Shown here in pieces: positions 38,007 to 46,106 of a DNA stretch of 64,000 bases. The stretch covers positions 7,582,001-7,646,000 of the forward strand of contig NZ_CP048113.1 in assembly GCF_010093065.1 (NCBI RefSeq). The letters run 5' to 3'. Under the pieces are notes generated by a model. It ran no database searches, was not told the DNA's origin, and was given only the letters and a program-made list of their open reading frames with translations. The DNA is from Chitinophaga agri. Lineage in GTDB: Bacteria; Bacteroidota; Bacteroidia; Chitinophagales; Chitinophagaceae. Positions within the stretch are counted from its first letter, which is position 1. Every line of letters begins with the position of its first letter. The position numbers and the translations under genes were made by a program.

Positions 38007-39446
38007 CTAATCACCACCACCACAACCGCCACAACCGCCACCACAACTGCTACCGCAACTGCTTCCACTGCTGCAGCTACTACCACTGCTTCCGCAACCC
38101 GATGCACCTCCGAAGTCTTTACTGGCAGGATCGCCGTAGGTATTGCGGAAGGAGGAAATATGATCAGCAGCAAATACTGCGGTGAGGAAAGTAATATCGC
38201 TGAAACCGCTTACAGCCGGCAGACCTCTCATGGCATAGCTGGGAACAACTGTATCGGTCTGCTGTTCTATCCCGTCGTATCTTGCCTGAAAGAGTTCCTT
38301 CGCTTTTTTATACATCGAAAGGTCTCGTCTCCAGCCTTTTCTCAGGATCATACAAAGGAAGTATACAACAAGTATTTCCACGAACAGGAAGCCAACAGGT
38401 TTGTGGTTGATCAGTCCCTGTACGATCCTTAGGGCCGGTAAAGCATAGAGTATTGCCAGCAGTGAGGTGATGAACGGCCGTTTCTGTACTGCAAACTGAT
38501 CCATGGCAATGAACACAGGATGACTGGCATCAGCAGCAGTATACCAGCTATCGTATATCTGTCTGTATTCAACGATCGCCTGATCATTTGCCTGTTCATA
38601 ACCCGCGATGAGCGGATTCAGTTCTTTTTGACGTGGAGTGTACCCTTTTTTCCTGACCTTAAAGGAATGGTTATCTTCCGCTACCAGTAATCCACGTTTG
38701 ATCAGATCGACAATACCGGTTTGTACCGCGCGGCTTTTCCCGTACACAAAGGCAGCTGCCTGGAAGGGGGATGCATCTTCCGGAAAATATTTAGTCAGCA
38801 GTTCATTGGCCTGTTCCTGACTTTTTTGCTGATAGAGGAGATACATGATGAGGTAACAGCTGGCAAATACCATGAAGAACCAGATGAACTGCGGACCTTT
38901 CAGATAGAAGGGGAATGGCTGACTGAACACGATCCCTGAGAATATGAAAGGAAATGCTGCCAGCGCAACGAACCATATTTTCAGTCGTTGCGTCCACGCT
39001 ACCGGTGGGTATGCAGGTACCTGTACTTGAGTGGCCGGGGCAGGCCAGATATCTTCCGGCGGAGCGCTTTCAAAAGTCAGCAGGTATAATTCCCGTGTGG
39101 CCTTATACCAGTCAAGGTGCCTGTCATCTTCCTGTGTCCCTCCTGCAGAAGGATAGTGGTGAATATCCTTTTCAAGGGTGTTCCGGCAGAAATCTATCCA
39201 GTAGGATTTGGTATAGGTCAGATGGAGATGCCATACTTCATCTACAACACTGGAAGGTGCAGCGCCGGTTGGAGAGATACAACAGAGTAGCATAAACTTC
39301 CTGTACTCTTCAATCGCACGTTGGGTGAAAGCGGGCGTCCAGCCCTGTTCAGCAGCCAGCTTTTTCGAAAAGGTATTGACTGCTGTGCTGTCATCGAAAG
39401 TAAAGTCCCTGATCTTCGTCCAGAGGGTTTGGTGTGCTTGTAACAT
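38007..39446 (-). CDS. TIGR04222-like membrane protein with GRDP-like N-terminus and Gly/Cys tail
   Basis: 479 residues. Residues ~10-125 resemble the glycine-rich-domain-protein-like (DUF1399) module: YRKFMLLCCISPTGAAPS and VVDEVWHLHLTYTKSYW, with conserved Trp72, His73 and His75. Hydrophobic segments follow at about 155-175 and 180-200, a cytoplasmic helical region with EDASPFQAAAFVYGKSRAVQ, two more hydrophobic segments near 325-365, and a C-terminal tail built almost entirely of Gly, Ser and Cys (GSSCGGGCGGCGGGD). This arrangement fits the TIGR04222 family of uncharacterised membrane proteins. Function unknown; the Cys-rich tail suggests metal binding or covalent modification. A shortened paralogue lies directly upstream on the same strand. 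Confidence 0.78.
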   Translation of the reverse strand: MLQAHQTLWTKIRDFTFDDSTAVNTFSKKLAAEQGWTPAFTQRAIEEYRKFMLLCCISPTGAAPSSVVDEVWHLHLTYTKSYWIDFCRNTLEKDIHHYPSAGGTQEDDRHLDWYKATRELYLLTFESAPPEDIWPAPATQVQVPAYPPVAWTQRLKIWFVALAAFPFIFSGIVFSQPFPFYLKGPQFIWFFMVFASCYLIMYLLYQQKSQEQANELLTKYFPEDASPFQAAAFVYGKSRAVQTGIVDLIKRGLLVAEDNHSFKVRKKGYTPRQKELNPLIAGYEQANDQAIVEYRQIYDSWYTAADASHPVFIAMDQFAVQKRPFITSLLAILYALPALRIVQGLINHKPVGFLFVEILVVYFLCMILRKGWRRDLSMYKKAKELFQARYDGIEQQTDTVVPSYAMRGLPAVSGFSDITFLTAVFAADHISSFRNTYGDPASKDFGGASGCGSSGSSCSSGSSCGSSCGGGCGGCGGGD

Positions 39447-39452
39447 AGGTTT

Positions 39453-40157
39453 TCAGGTTACGTTGTTAAGGTAATGTAGTTTATTGTTTTTTTCATATTC
39501 ATCAGTTTTGCCATCACCGCATCCTTCTCCTCCGCCACAGCTGCTTTCATAACTGCTGCTACTGGCACTGTGCGACCTGCCGTATCCATTTTGACGGTTG
39601 TCGGATGCGCGGTGTTCACCGGAGCAGCATTGTGCTGATTGAAAGGGAGAGGCATCTTCATGGAACCAGCAGATAGCGTTCAGCTCAGTTTGTTTCAGTT
39701 TGTGTTGCAGATAGCGGGAGAGGGCGGGCAGTATACAGGCGGTATAGACAGCGAAGAAGATGATGAACGCCGGACCATTGATGAAATAAGAGGTAGGTTG
39801 CCGGAATACGAATATGCAGAAGGCGAAAGTAAGCAGGAGATAAGCCGTAAAGGCGATGGTCATTTTCGTGCACCAGGTAAACGGAGGGGCTTTGATCGGC
39901 GGGATCTTTTTCCCGGGAGGAGGCCAGATGTCTGTTGGAGGCCATGTTTTATCTACTATTTGCGGTGGTGCAGCGCCTGTTGGAGATACACTACATAGCA
40001 GCAGGAATTTTTTGTGTTCTGATAATGCGCGTGCTGTAAATGCGGTTGTCCAGTTTTGTGAAGAGGTTGTTTTTGGGGCGAAGGAGTCAGTGGCGGTGCC
40101 ATCATCGAAAGTAAAGTGTCGTAGTTTGTTCCAGCGGGTCTGATATGCTTTTAACAT
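39453..40157 (-). CDS. Shortened tandem paralogue of the TIGR04222-like protein
   Basis: 234 residues. Residues 1-72 align directly with the neighbouring 479-residue protein (FTFDDGTATDSF versus FTFDDSTAVNTF; SPTGAAP in both; VDKTW versus VDEVW). Then 56 residues of the longer protein, including its HLHLT and YW motif, are missing and the alignment resumes at PPTDIWPPP. Two membrane segments follow, and after EDASPFQ the ~200-residue soluble and second membrane region is absent, leading almost directly to a Ser/Gly/Cys tail (SSSSYESSCGGGEGCGDG). The reading frame is intact across both deletions, so it may be a working minimal version or an early stage of decay. It is 6 bases upstream of the full-length gene; both are probably cotranscribed. 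Confidence 0.65.
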   Translation of the reverse strand: MLKAYQTRWNKLRHFTFDDGTATDSFAPKTTSSQNWTTAFTARALSEHKKFLLLCSVSPTGAAPPQIVDKTWPPTDIWPPPGKKIPPIKAPPFTWCTKMTIAFTAYLLLTFAFCIFVFRQPTSYFINGPAFIIFFAVYTACILPALSRYLQHKLKQTELNAICWFHEDASPFQSAQCCSGEHRASDNRQNGYGRSHSASSSSYESSCGGGEGCGDGKTDEYEKNNKLHYLNNVT

Positions 40158-40342
40158 AGGTTAAACGAGTACCTTCACAATGTAAATTAGGGGGATTTTT
40201 CGATATCTGTTCATTTTGTTCAACTTTATTTTTGGTGTTTTAGGTTAGCCATTCTATCTGCTTGTAAATAAATTGAATACCAGTTTTGTTCAGTGTGCGT
40301 GGCGAGGTGTGCTTTATGTAGTTTTATGGGAAATTATAAAAG

Positions 40343-40690
40343 ATGATCAGATTTGTTATTACAAAAAAGGCAGAGAATAACTATGCATTTGACCTACGGC
40401 CTGAGATAGGGGAACGTTTTATTCAAAGTGTCAGGTTCCTAAATGAAGATGCCTGCCGGAGAGCGCTGGCAGATTTTAGAAATGAGGCGCAGTTAGAAGA
40501 AACTTATGTGCGTTCGACTACGATTCAGGGGGATAGATTTTATTTTACAATGGTTACCTATACTACGCTTACAGCGAGAAGTAGTGTTTTTAATAGTCCC
40601 GAAGCAAGGGAAAGCGTTATAGAGACAATGAAAAAGTATGTGGCTGATGCGCCCATTGATCCTGTAGTGGTGGATAGGTGTAAAGTATAG
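40343..40690 (+). CDS. DUF1508/YegP-like small protein
   Basis: 115 residues. Begins MIRFVITKKAENNYAFDLRP and continues with GERFIQSVRFLNEDACRRAL, which follows the DUF1508 pattern (F-x-I-x-K, Y-x-F-x-L, G-x-x-x-x-x-S, then a short helix). A second, weaker copy of the strand-helix pattern follows at YFTMVTYTTLTARSSVFNSP. DUF1508 proteins such as YegP are small tandem-repeat proteins of unknown function. It begins an AT-rich stretch and is followed 53 bases later by a PIN-domain gene. Confidence 0.6.
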   Translation: MIRFVITKKAENNYAFDLRPEIGERFIQSVRFLNEDACRRALADFRNEAQLEETYVRSTTIQGDRFYFTMVTYTTLTARSSVFNSPEARESVIETMKKYVADAPIDPVVVDRCKV

Positions 40691-40743
40691 TACCATTTTT
40701 TGCGCCATTATTTGTTAACCATTATATCAATGTTCAGATTGTT

Positions 40744-41580
40744 ATGAAAATCTTTATTGATACCAATATTTTTCTTGATTTCTATCGCTCGAATAATGAT
40801 ACCATAAAACTTTTAGAGACACTTGATAGATATTTTGATAGTATAGTTTTAACGGAGCAGGTTGTTATTGAATTTGCCCGTAGCAGGGAGGCCGTTATCA
40901 GAGATGTCAGAAAGCGTTTTCTGGCTGAAGGTACCTTACAACAGTTTTCGAGTTCTTTTCTTCACAGTTTTTCTGAGTTTAAAAAACTGATCATGCTGAG
41001 AGGACAATATGATGAGCAACAGAAAGAGGTAAGGAATATCATAGACAAGGCGATCATAGCTGAGGGAGAAGACCCGGTTACTTTTTTCTTTAACGAGTTT
41101 GTTAATCATTGTGACAGCAAAAATGCTATTCTGAATGTTACGCCTGAAATTGTCACAAAGGCATACAACCGTAAAATGATGGGTAGCCCCCCTGTTAGTA
41201 AGGACAGGTATTCGATTGGAGATGAGATCAATTGGGAAATAATATTAGCCAATGTAAGGGATAACCTGATATTGGTTACACGAGATAGCAGTTATCAGGA
41301 GAATTTTAATTTTCTGGATTTCGATTTCCTTCAGGCTTCTGGTAGCAAGATTGTTAAAGTGACCGATAAAATTTCAGATGCTCTTCAGTTAATTGACGGG
41401 ATGGCCAATCCTGCATTTAAGGCACTGGAAGAACAAATGTTGAAAGATATCCGTTATCTGAATAACTACTGGAGGACACCAGTAGAGAAAGACAAACCTA
41501 TATTTTCCCATGAGCTTCAGTCGGACGAAGAAAGTGTAAAGTTGCCCACTACACCGCCGGATTTTGATATGGGTGAATAA
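40744..41580 (+). CDS. PIN-like domain ribonuclease (DUF4935-type)
   Basis: 278 residues. Starts with MKIFIDTNIFLDFYR, the first strand of a PIN domain with catalytic Asp6. Further acidic residues fall where PIN nucleases need them: Glu43 in QVVIEFARSRE, Asp160 in SIGDEINWEIILANVRDN and Asp181 in LILVTRDSSY. The order resembles the larger PIN_8/DUF4935 proteins more than short VapC toxins (about 130 residues). PIN domains cleave RNA with Mg2+ or Mn2+. The gene is AT-richer than its neighbours and sits 53 bases after a DUF1508-like gene, which might be a partner or antitoxin; no known antitoxin fold is visible. A toxin, tRNA-cleaving defence protein or housekeeping RNase are all possible. Confidence 0.75.
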   Translation: MKIFIDTNIFLDFYRSNNDTIKLLETLDRYFDSIVLTEQVVIEFARSREAVIRDVRKRFLAEGTLQQFSSSFLHSFSEFKKLIMLRGQYDEQQKEVRNIIDKAIIAEGEDPVTFFFNEFVNHCDSKNAILNVTPEIVTKAYNRKMMGSPPVSKDRYSIGDEINWEIILANVRDNLILVTRDSSYQENFNFLDFDFLQASGSKIVKVTDKISDALQLIDGMANPAFKALEEQMLKDIRYLNNYWRTPVEKDKPIFSHELQSDEESVKLPTTPPDFDMGE

Positions 41581-41650
41581 TCCAAAGCATACTAAAAAGA
41601 CTTGCAGTTTTTCCGGAAAATCAACAATTTTGCCGTTCTATAACCAGAAT

Positions 41651-42481
41651 ATGAAGACGGCTAATTTAGTCAGCAAAACACTTGAGCAGTTTTATTCAGA
41701 AACTTACGAGGAGATCCGACTGGAAGTGGGATTAGGTCCACTCGAATTTGAACGCAATAAGGAACTTATTCAACGGTTCCTGCCGGCAAGAACAGGCGTC
41801 GTCGCAGACGTAGGAGGTGGTCCGGGTGCATATGCTGCCTGGTTGGCCAAAGCCGGTTATGACGTTTACCTGTTCGACCCTGTGCCCAAACACATAGAAC
41901 AGGCCACAAAAAAAGCGGCTAAATATAAGAAGCATCCATTCAAGGCTATCCTGGGCGAGGCCCGGAATCTGGAACTGCCTGACAGTGCTGTGGATGTGGT
42001 AATCCTGCACGGTCCACTATACCATTTACAGGAAAAGTCCGATAGGATCGCGGCGCTTAGAGAGGCATACAGGGTACTGAAACCGGGAGGCGTGCTGCTC
42101 GGCTTTGCTATTAACCATACAGCCTCTACCCTCGTTGGGTTGGCGAATGGTCATATTCATGACAGAGCGTTCCTGGATATGTGTAAGGAAGAACTGTCCA
42201 GTGGTCTGCACAATGCGCCCCACAACTGGCCGGGTATCCTGCCAGAAGCGTATTATCATAAGCCATCGCAGCTGGTGGCAGAGGTAAAGGCTGCTGGCTT
42301 TGACCATCTCGATACTTTTGCTGTGGAGGGGGTGATCTGGATGGATAGTAAGTATTTTGAGAACAGGGCCGACGAGGTGAAGAAACAGCAGCAGATGGAA
42401 TTACTGAAGGCAACAGAGAATAATCCGGAGATGCTGTCAATGAGCCCGCATATGATGATTGCAGGGCGCAGACCAGCGTGA
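41651..42481 (+). CDS. Class I SAM-dependent methyltransferase
   Basis: 276 residues from the ATG at 41651; an upstream in-frame start at 41564 lies inside the preceding gene and is unlikely. Motif I is VVADVGGGPGAYAAWLAKAG, followed by the acidic end of strand 2 (YLFDPVP), the motif near ARNLELPDSAVDVVILHGPL and the post-motif LREAYRVLKPGGVLLGFAI. This is the Methyltransf_11/25 layout of small-molecule methyltransferases. Substrate unknown; it is not obviously part of a pathway in its surroundings. Gap of 70 bases to the PIN gene. Confidence 0.88.
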   Translation: MKTANLVSKTLEQFYSETYEEIRLEVGLGPLEFERNKELIQRFLPARTGVVADVGGGPGAYAAWLAKAGYDVYLFDPVPKHIEQATKKAAKYKKHPFKAILGEARNLELPDSAVDVVILHGPLYHLQEKSDRIAALREAYRVLKPGGVLLGFAINHTASTLVGLANGHIHDRAFLDMCKEELSSGLHNAPHNWPGILPEAYYHKPSQLVAEVKAAGFDHLDTFAVEGVIWMDSKYFENRADEVKKQQQMELLKATENNPEMLSMSPHMMIAGRRPA

Positions 42482-42611
42482 GGCATAGGGTATTCCTGTA
42501 ATCGTATAACGAGCTGTTTTTCACAGCGTAACATGCTATAGATGATAGGAAATGACTGTGGACGTAAAAAGGTCTGTATTGAGATGACCGCTCAGGTAGT
42601 GGTACAATAAC

Positions 42612-42649
42612 AAACAGGAAAGACTGCTTTTAAGCAATCTTTCCTGTTT
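42612..42649. terminator. Bidirectional terminator between the methyltransferase and the small charged protein
   Basis: Near-perfect hairpin: 42612-42628 pairs with 42633-42649 with a single mismatch (C42624/A42637). It sits between converging genes, 26 bases past the stop of the - strand gene. A/T-rich flanks on both sides suit termination in either direction. Confidence 0.65.
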
Positions 42650-42675
42650 ATCTTCATATGCAGTACCTTATGTTC

Positions 42676-42942
42676 TCAGGAGGCTACTGCAGGTGGTTCC
42701 GGTACAACCGCCGGTTGCGGCTGCGCTTCATTATGCTGAATAATATTTTTCGCTGCCTTTTTAGTCTCTTTGTCGTGTTGCTTTTTCAATAGGTCTTTGT
42801 AGAATACAGCCAGTTTGTCGAGCTGCTTATCCAGATATTCCTCCATCTTTTCCTTACTCTTTCCGCTTAATCCGTCCAGCTGGGCCATCATTACAAAGGA
42901 AAGGCGTTTTTTGAGATCCTTTTTATCAACTTTGTGTTTCAT
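42676..42942 (-). CDS. Small highly charged helical protein of unknown function
   Basis: 88 residues from the ATG at 42942; a longer in-frame start at 43062 would add an unrelated segment. Sequence is Lys/Glu/Asp-rich and helical (VDKKDLKKRLSFVMMAQLDG, then KSKEKMEEYLDKQLDKLAVF), possibly a coiled coil, and ends in a Pro/Ala/Val tail (AQPQPAVVPEPPAVAS). No signal peptide. No family recognised; similar small Bacteroidota proteins are annotated as hypothetical. Followed by a good terminator, so it is probably a single-gene unit. Confidence 0.6.
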   Translation of the reverse strand: MKHKVDKKDLKKRLSFVMMAQLDGLSGKSKEKMEEYLDKQLDKLAVFYKDLLKKQHDKETKKAAKNIIQHNEAQPQPAVVPEPPAVAS

Positions 42943-43111
42943 ACAGCAAATGTAACCGCTGTGCCGCCGGGAGTCAATTGATAAACCCTCAGAATAAATG
43001 TACAAAACATGGTTTTGGCCGGATGGGGCGGCAGCCAGCGTACCGTAATCAGGTATTTCCACCTGAACTTTTCCGCTGCTTAATAGTTACTTTAGTAGAA
43101 ATAATCTTACC

Positions 43112-43465
43112 ATGCGTTGCCCCCAATCCCACAACATGTTCAGAGCCGGTCTGCTGTCTCTGATATTGCTATGTTTCGGTAGCTGTTATTCATATCGGAT
43201 AGCCACCCATGCCTTATCTTCTACAGGAGCTTCCCCCCGAAACAAGATCCGGACCTGTAGTCTCTTCTGGGGATTGATCAATAAACCACAGATCATTCAA
43301 ACGCCGGTATGCGACTCATTGGGTGTCAATGGGGTGGCCGAAGTAAAAGTGAAGAATAACCTGGGTAACGCCTTACTGACAGTTTGTACACTGGGTATTT
43401 ATTGTCCGCTTACATTGGAGTGGCAGTGTGCAACTCCTTGCACACCAACAGCCGATCCGCTGTAA
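43112..43465 (+). CDS. Bor-like lipoprotein
   Basis: 117 residues with a lipoprotein signal: hydrophobic LLSLILLCFGSC with lipidated Cys25; Met9 (43136) would shorten the signal and is also possible. The mature part has SYRIATHA, LFWGLINKP, a Cys pair and NLGNALLTVCTLGIYCPLTL followed by EWQC, matching the Bor/Iss group (Y-x-I, F-x-W-G-L, T-x-G-I-Y-x-P, W-x-C). Bor proteins are small outer-membrane lipoproteins, linked to serum resistance in lambda lysogens of E. coli; in Bacteroidota their role is unknown. The next gene starts 26 bases downstream. Confidence 0.68.
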   Translation: MRCPQSHNMFRAGLLSLILLCFGSCYSYRIATHALSSTGASPRNKIRTCSLFWGLINKPQIIQTPVCDSLGVNGVAEVKVKNNLGNALLTVCTLGIYCPLTLEWQCATPCTPTADPL

Positions 43466-43491
43466 TATTCCTCACCCCAAAATTATCCGTT

Positions 43492-45003
43492 ATGAAAATT
43501 ATCAGGAATGGTTCATTCTCCTGGAGTAATGAGCATGGTACTTTTTCACAGCCTGTAAAAGACCTGTATGATCTTGCCAATGAAACGACTGGTACTGCCC
43601 TGGAGATCTACAACGATACCACCAAAGGTATACAGCAGATCATCCGTGAGGCTATACAGAGTAATACGCCGTTAAGAGCCCTGGGGGGAAGCTGGTCTTT
43701 CACGCCTATTGCTGCAAGCCGGGGCATTATTCTAAACACCAAACCACTGAATATCCGCTTTCCCGTCTCTTCCACCAGTGTTTCTCCCCGGTATAAGGGA
43801 GATCCGAAGTACCTGTGTCTCGCCCAATGCGGCAACCGCATCTGGGAACTGAACAAGTATCTGCATGGACGGGGGCAATCATTGTCTTCCAGTGGGGCCA
43901 GTAACGGACAAACCATTGCCGGCGCAATAGCCACGGGAACACATGGCGCGGCACTGGATTTTGGTGCTTTGCAGGAAAATGTTGTGGCGCTGCATATCAT
44001 TACAGGGCCGGACAGTCAGCTATGGCTGGAGCGGGCTTCCTACCCGGTAATGGGGGATAGCTTTGCCGACAGGCTGGGAGCGGACCTGATGCGGGATGAT
44101 GAGGTGTTTGATGCTGCATTGGTGGGCGTAGGCGCTATGGGATTTGTGCATGGTGTAATGATAGAAGCGGTAGACGATTTTCTGCTGGAGTCCTATCAGC
44201 GGCGGGTGCCATATGATGACGCCCTGATCCGGCAACTGACACTCCTGGATTTTTCCAATCCTCACTTACCCTGTCCAGGGGAGCGCCCGTTCCATATGCA
44301 GATGATGATTAACCCCTATGATATGAAGAACGGTGTATATGCGACCACCATGTATAAACGGCCTTACAAGGAAGGCTATACGCCCCCTAAGCCCAATGGC
44401 GCGGGTATCGGCCCGGGAGATGATGCTCCCTGTTTTATCGGAAAGCTGGCAGGTATTATCCCCGGGGCTGTACCCATGCTGGTAACGAAGGTACTGGGCG
44501 AGAGCCTCAATATACACGAACAGCAATTTGGCCGGTTAGGAGAGATCTTTAATAATACCACGCTGAGAGGAAAGATTGCCAGTGCTGCCGTCGGAATACC
44601 GCTTACAGCTGTAACACAGGTCGTGCAGACCCTGATGGCTGTGAATGAGTCTGATGGACCTTTCGTCGGGTTGTTTGCCTTTCGTTTTGTGAAGTCTTCT
44701 CCTGCTACGCTGGCATTTACACGATTTGCACCTGTTACCTGTGTAATGGAACTGGACGCGGTCCTGACTCCGGAAACACAGCGTTTTTACGACGCCGTCT
44801 GGGATAAGCTGGAGCAGTTACAAATACCCTTCACATTCCACTGGGGAAAGATGAGTACGATCCATCCTGACCGGCTCCGTCGCATGTATGGTGACAGTCT
44901 TGATAAATTCCTGCTTGCAAGGTCAAGGATCATTGAACCTGCTACAGCTGGTATCTTCAGCAATGACGTCATGCGGTCATGGGGTATTGACCCGGTAAGC
45001 TAA
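43492..45003 (+). CDS. FAD-linked oxidoreductase (VAO/PCMH type, sugar-lactone-oxidase-like)
   Basis: 503 residues from the ATG at 43492; an earlier in-frame start (43384) overlaps the Bor-like gene. The N-terminal FAD_binding_4 domain shows PLRALGGSWSFTPIAASRGI (pattern R-x-x-G-G-x-H/W-S) and the FAD-binding SSGASNGQTIAGAIATGTHG, with VGVGAMGFVHGVMIE closing the domain. This is the pattern of aldono-lactone, alditol and cholesterol oxidases of the vanillyl-alcohol-oxidase superfamily. Whether FAD is covalent cannot be judged. No signal peptide is apparent. Substrate unknown; the short distance to the lipoprotein gene suggests cotranscription. Confidence 0.82.
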   Translation: MKIIRNGSFSWSNEHGTFSQPVKDLYDLANETTGTALEIYNDTTKGIQQIIREAIQSNTPLRALGGSWSFTPIAASRGIILNTKPLNIRFPVSSTSVSPRYKGDPKYLCLAQCGNRIWELNKYLHGRGQSLSSSGASNGQTIAGAIATGTHGAALDFGALQENVVALHIITGPDSQLWLERASYPVMGDSFADRLGADLMRDDEVFDAALVGVGAMGFVHGVMIEAVDDFLLESYQRRVPYDDALIRQLTLLDFSNPHLPCPGERPFHMQMMINPYDMKNGVYATTMYKRPYKEGYTPPKPNGAGIGPGDDAPCFIGKLAGIIPGAVPMLVTKVLGESLNIHEQQFGRLGEIFNNTTLRGKIASAAVGIPLTAVTQVVQTLMAVNESDGPFVGLFAFRFVKSSPATLAFTRFAPVTCVMELDAVLTPETQRFYDAVWDKLEQLQIPFTFHWGKMSTIHPDRLRRMYGDSLDKFLLARSRIIEPATAGIFSNDVMRSWGIDPVS

Positions 45004-45310
45004 CCTGTACCAGCCAGTTACGTCTGCTGTAAGACTTGTCCGGCCGTAGTCAAAGTTGCACACAACGGCTGAACGGTGTGCAACTTTAGCTACATGTTTA
45101 TTTGTATTACCAATCTTTTCCATACACCTGCATTTAAATTTTTATTATTAAATAGTTATATATGCAATCCTATTGCGGATAAGTCCGTATCTTGGAATTT
45201 TACCTGAAATTTGCCCATAGGTAACCGGGTGGTTTAACAAATGAGAACTAAAATTGTATTTAGTAATGAATAACAGGCGGCTTATCTTAGCAAATTCTTA
45301 ATAACAACGA
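45004..45310. other. Intergenic region with a long stem-loop, before the mla operon
   Basis: 307 bases without a gene. It contains the hairpin 45046-45093 described separately and, near the mla start, AT-rich sequence. TATCTTAG near 45282 is a weak -7 candidate, with no convincing -33 box. Confidence 0.5.
45046..45093 (+). terminator. Long stem-loop after the FAD oxidoreductase
   Basis: 45046-45063 pairs with 45076-45093: 12 perfect inner base pairs, one mismatch, one G-U and four more pairs, around a 12-base loop. It starts 42 bases past the stop codon. The following sequence is only moderately T-rich, so a terminator or transcript-end stabiliser is the likely role. Confidence 0.5.
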
Positions 45311-46105
45311 ATGGACTCAAACATCGAACAACCGGAAAAGCCAGTCATATCGAAAGGTATTGACGGTTTTTTCAAAGACATTTACAACATCTTTCTATTC
45401 ATCGCCAGGATCTTTACGGAGGCCTTCAAACGGCCTATAGAGATACGTGAAGTGATTCGTCAGTGTTATCAGGTGGGATATAAGTCGCTGGCGCTGATCA
45501 CCATGACCGGCTTCATCACTGGTCTTGTATTTACAAAACAATCCAGACCGTCACTTTCTGAATTTGGTGCGACCTCCTGGTTGCCTTCGCTGATCGCTAT
45601 TGCAGTGATCAGGGCACTGGCGCCGCTGGTAACAGCACTGATCTGTGCCGGTAAAGTTGGGTCCAGTATCGGTGCCGAGCTAGCCTCCATGCGTGTAACA
45701 GAGCAAATTGATGCCATGGAGGTTTCTGCTATTAATCCATTTAAATTTCTTGTCACTACCCGGGTAATGGCCACTACCATCTCCATTCCTATCCTGGTAG
45801 GCTATACTGGTCTCGTAGGTTTATTAGGCTCCTACCTCGATATCCATCTGAACGAGCAAACGTCTTTTGTCAGTTTTTTTCAGGAAGCATTTAAGAATAT
45901 ATCCTTTCTGGACTTTATCACTACGGGCGTCAAGGCCGTCGTATTTGGCTTTACAATTGGCGTGGTGAGTAGTTACCAGGGTTATCATGCTACACAGGGT
46001 ACCCAGGGGGTAGGTAAAGCAGCGAACATCTCAGTGGTAATTTCTATGTTCCTGATCTTTATCGAAGAGATATTTATTGTTCAAATTGCCAATTCTATCC
46101 GTTAA
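45311..46105 (+). CDS. mlaE: MlaE-type ABC lipid transporter permease
   Basis: 264 residues with about five hydrophobic segments. The family signature is intact: ICAGKVGSSIGAELASMRVT followed by EQIDAMEVSAINPFKFLVTT, and VFGFTIGVVSSYQG near the C-terminus. MlaE is the inner-membrane permease of the MlaFEDB-type system that moves phospholipids between inner and outer membranes. It overlaps or abuts the ATPase gene (stop at 46105, next ATG at 46107), and an MCE-domain protein follows, the usual mlaE-mlaF-mlaD order in Bacteroidota. Separate mlaB and mlaC genes are absent here. First gene of the operon. Confidence 0.92.
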   Translation: MDSNIEQPEKPVISKGIDGFFKDIYNIFLFIARIFTEAFKRPIEIREVIRQCYQVGYKSLALITMTGFITGLVFTKQSRPSLSEFGATSWLPSLIAIAVIRALAPLVTALICAGKVGSSIGAELASMRVTEQIDAMEVSAINPFKFLVTTRVMATTISIPILVGYTGLVGLLGSYLDIHLNEQTSFVSFFQEAFKNISFLDFITTGVKAVVFGFTIGVVSSYQGYHATQGTQGVGKAANISVVISMFLIFIEEIFIVQIANSIR

Positions 46106-46106
46106 T

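Noticed and set aside
43384..43491. Longer N-terminus of the FAD oxidoreductase
   Set aside because: Overlaps the Bor-like gene and adds a segment unrelated to the family.
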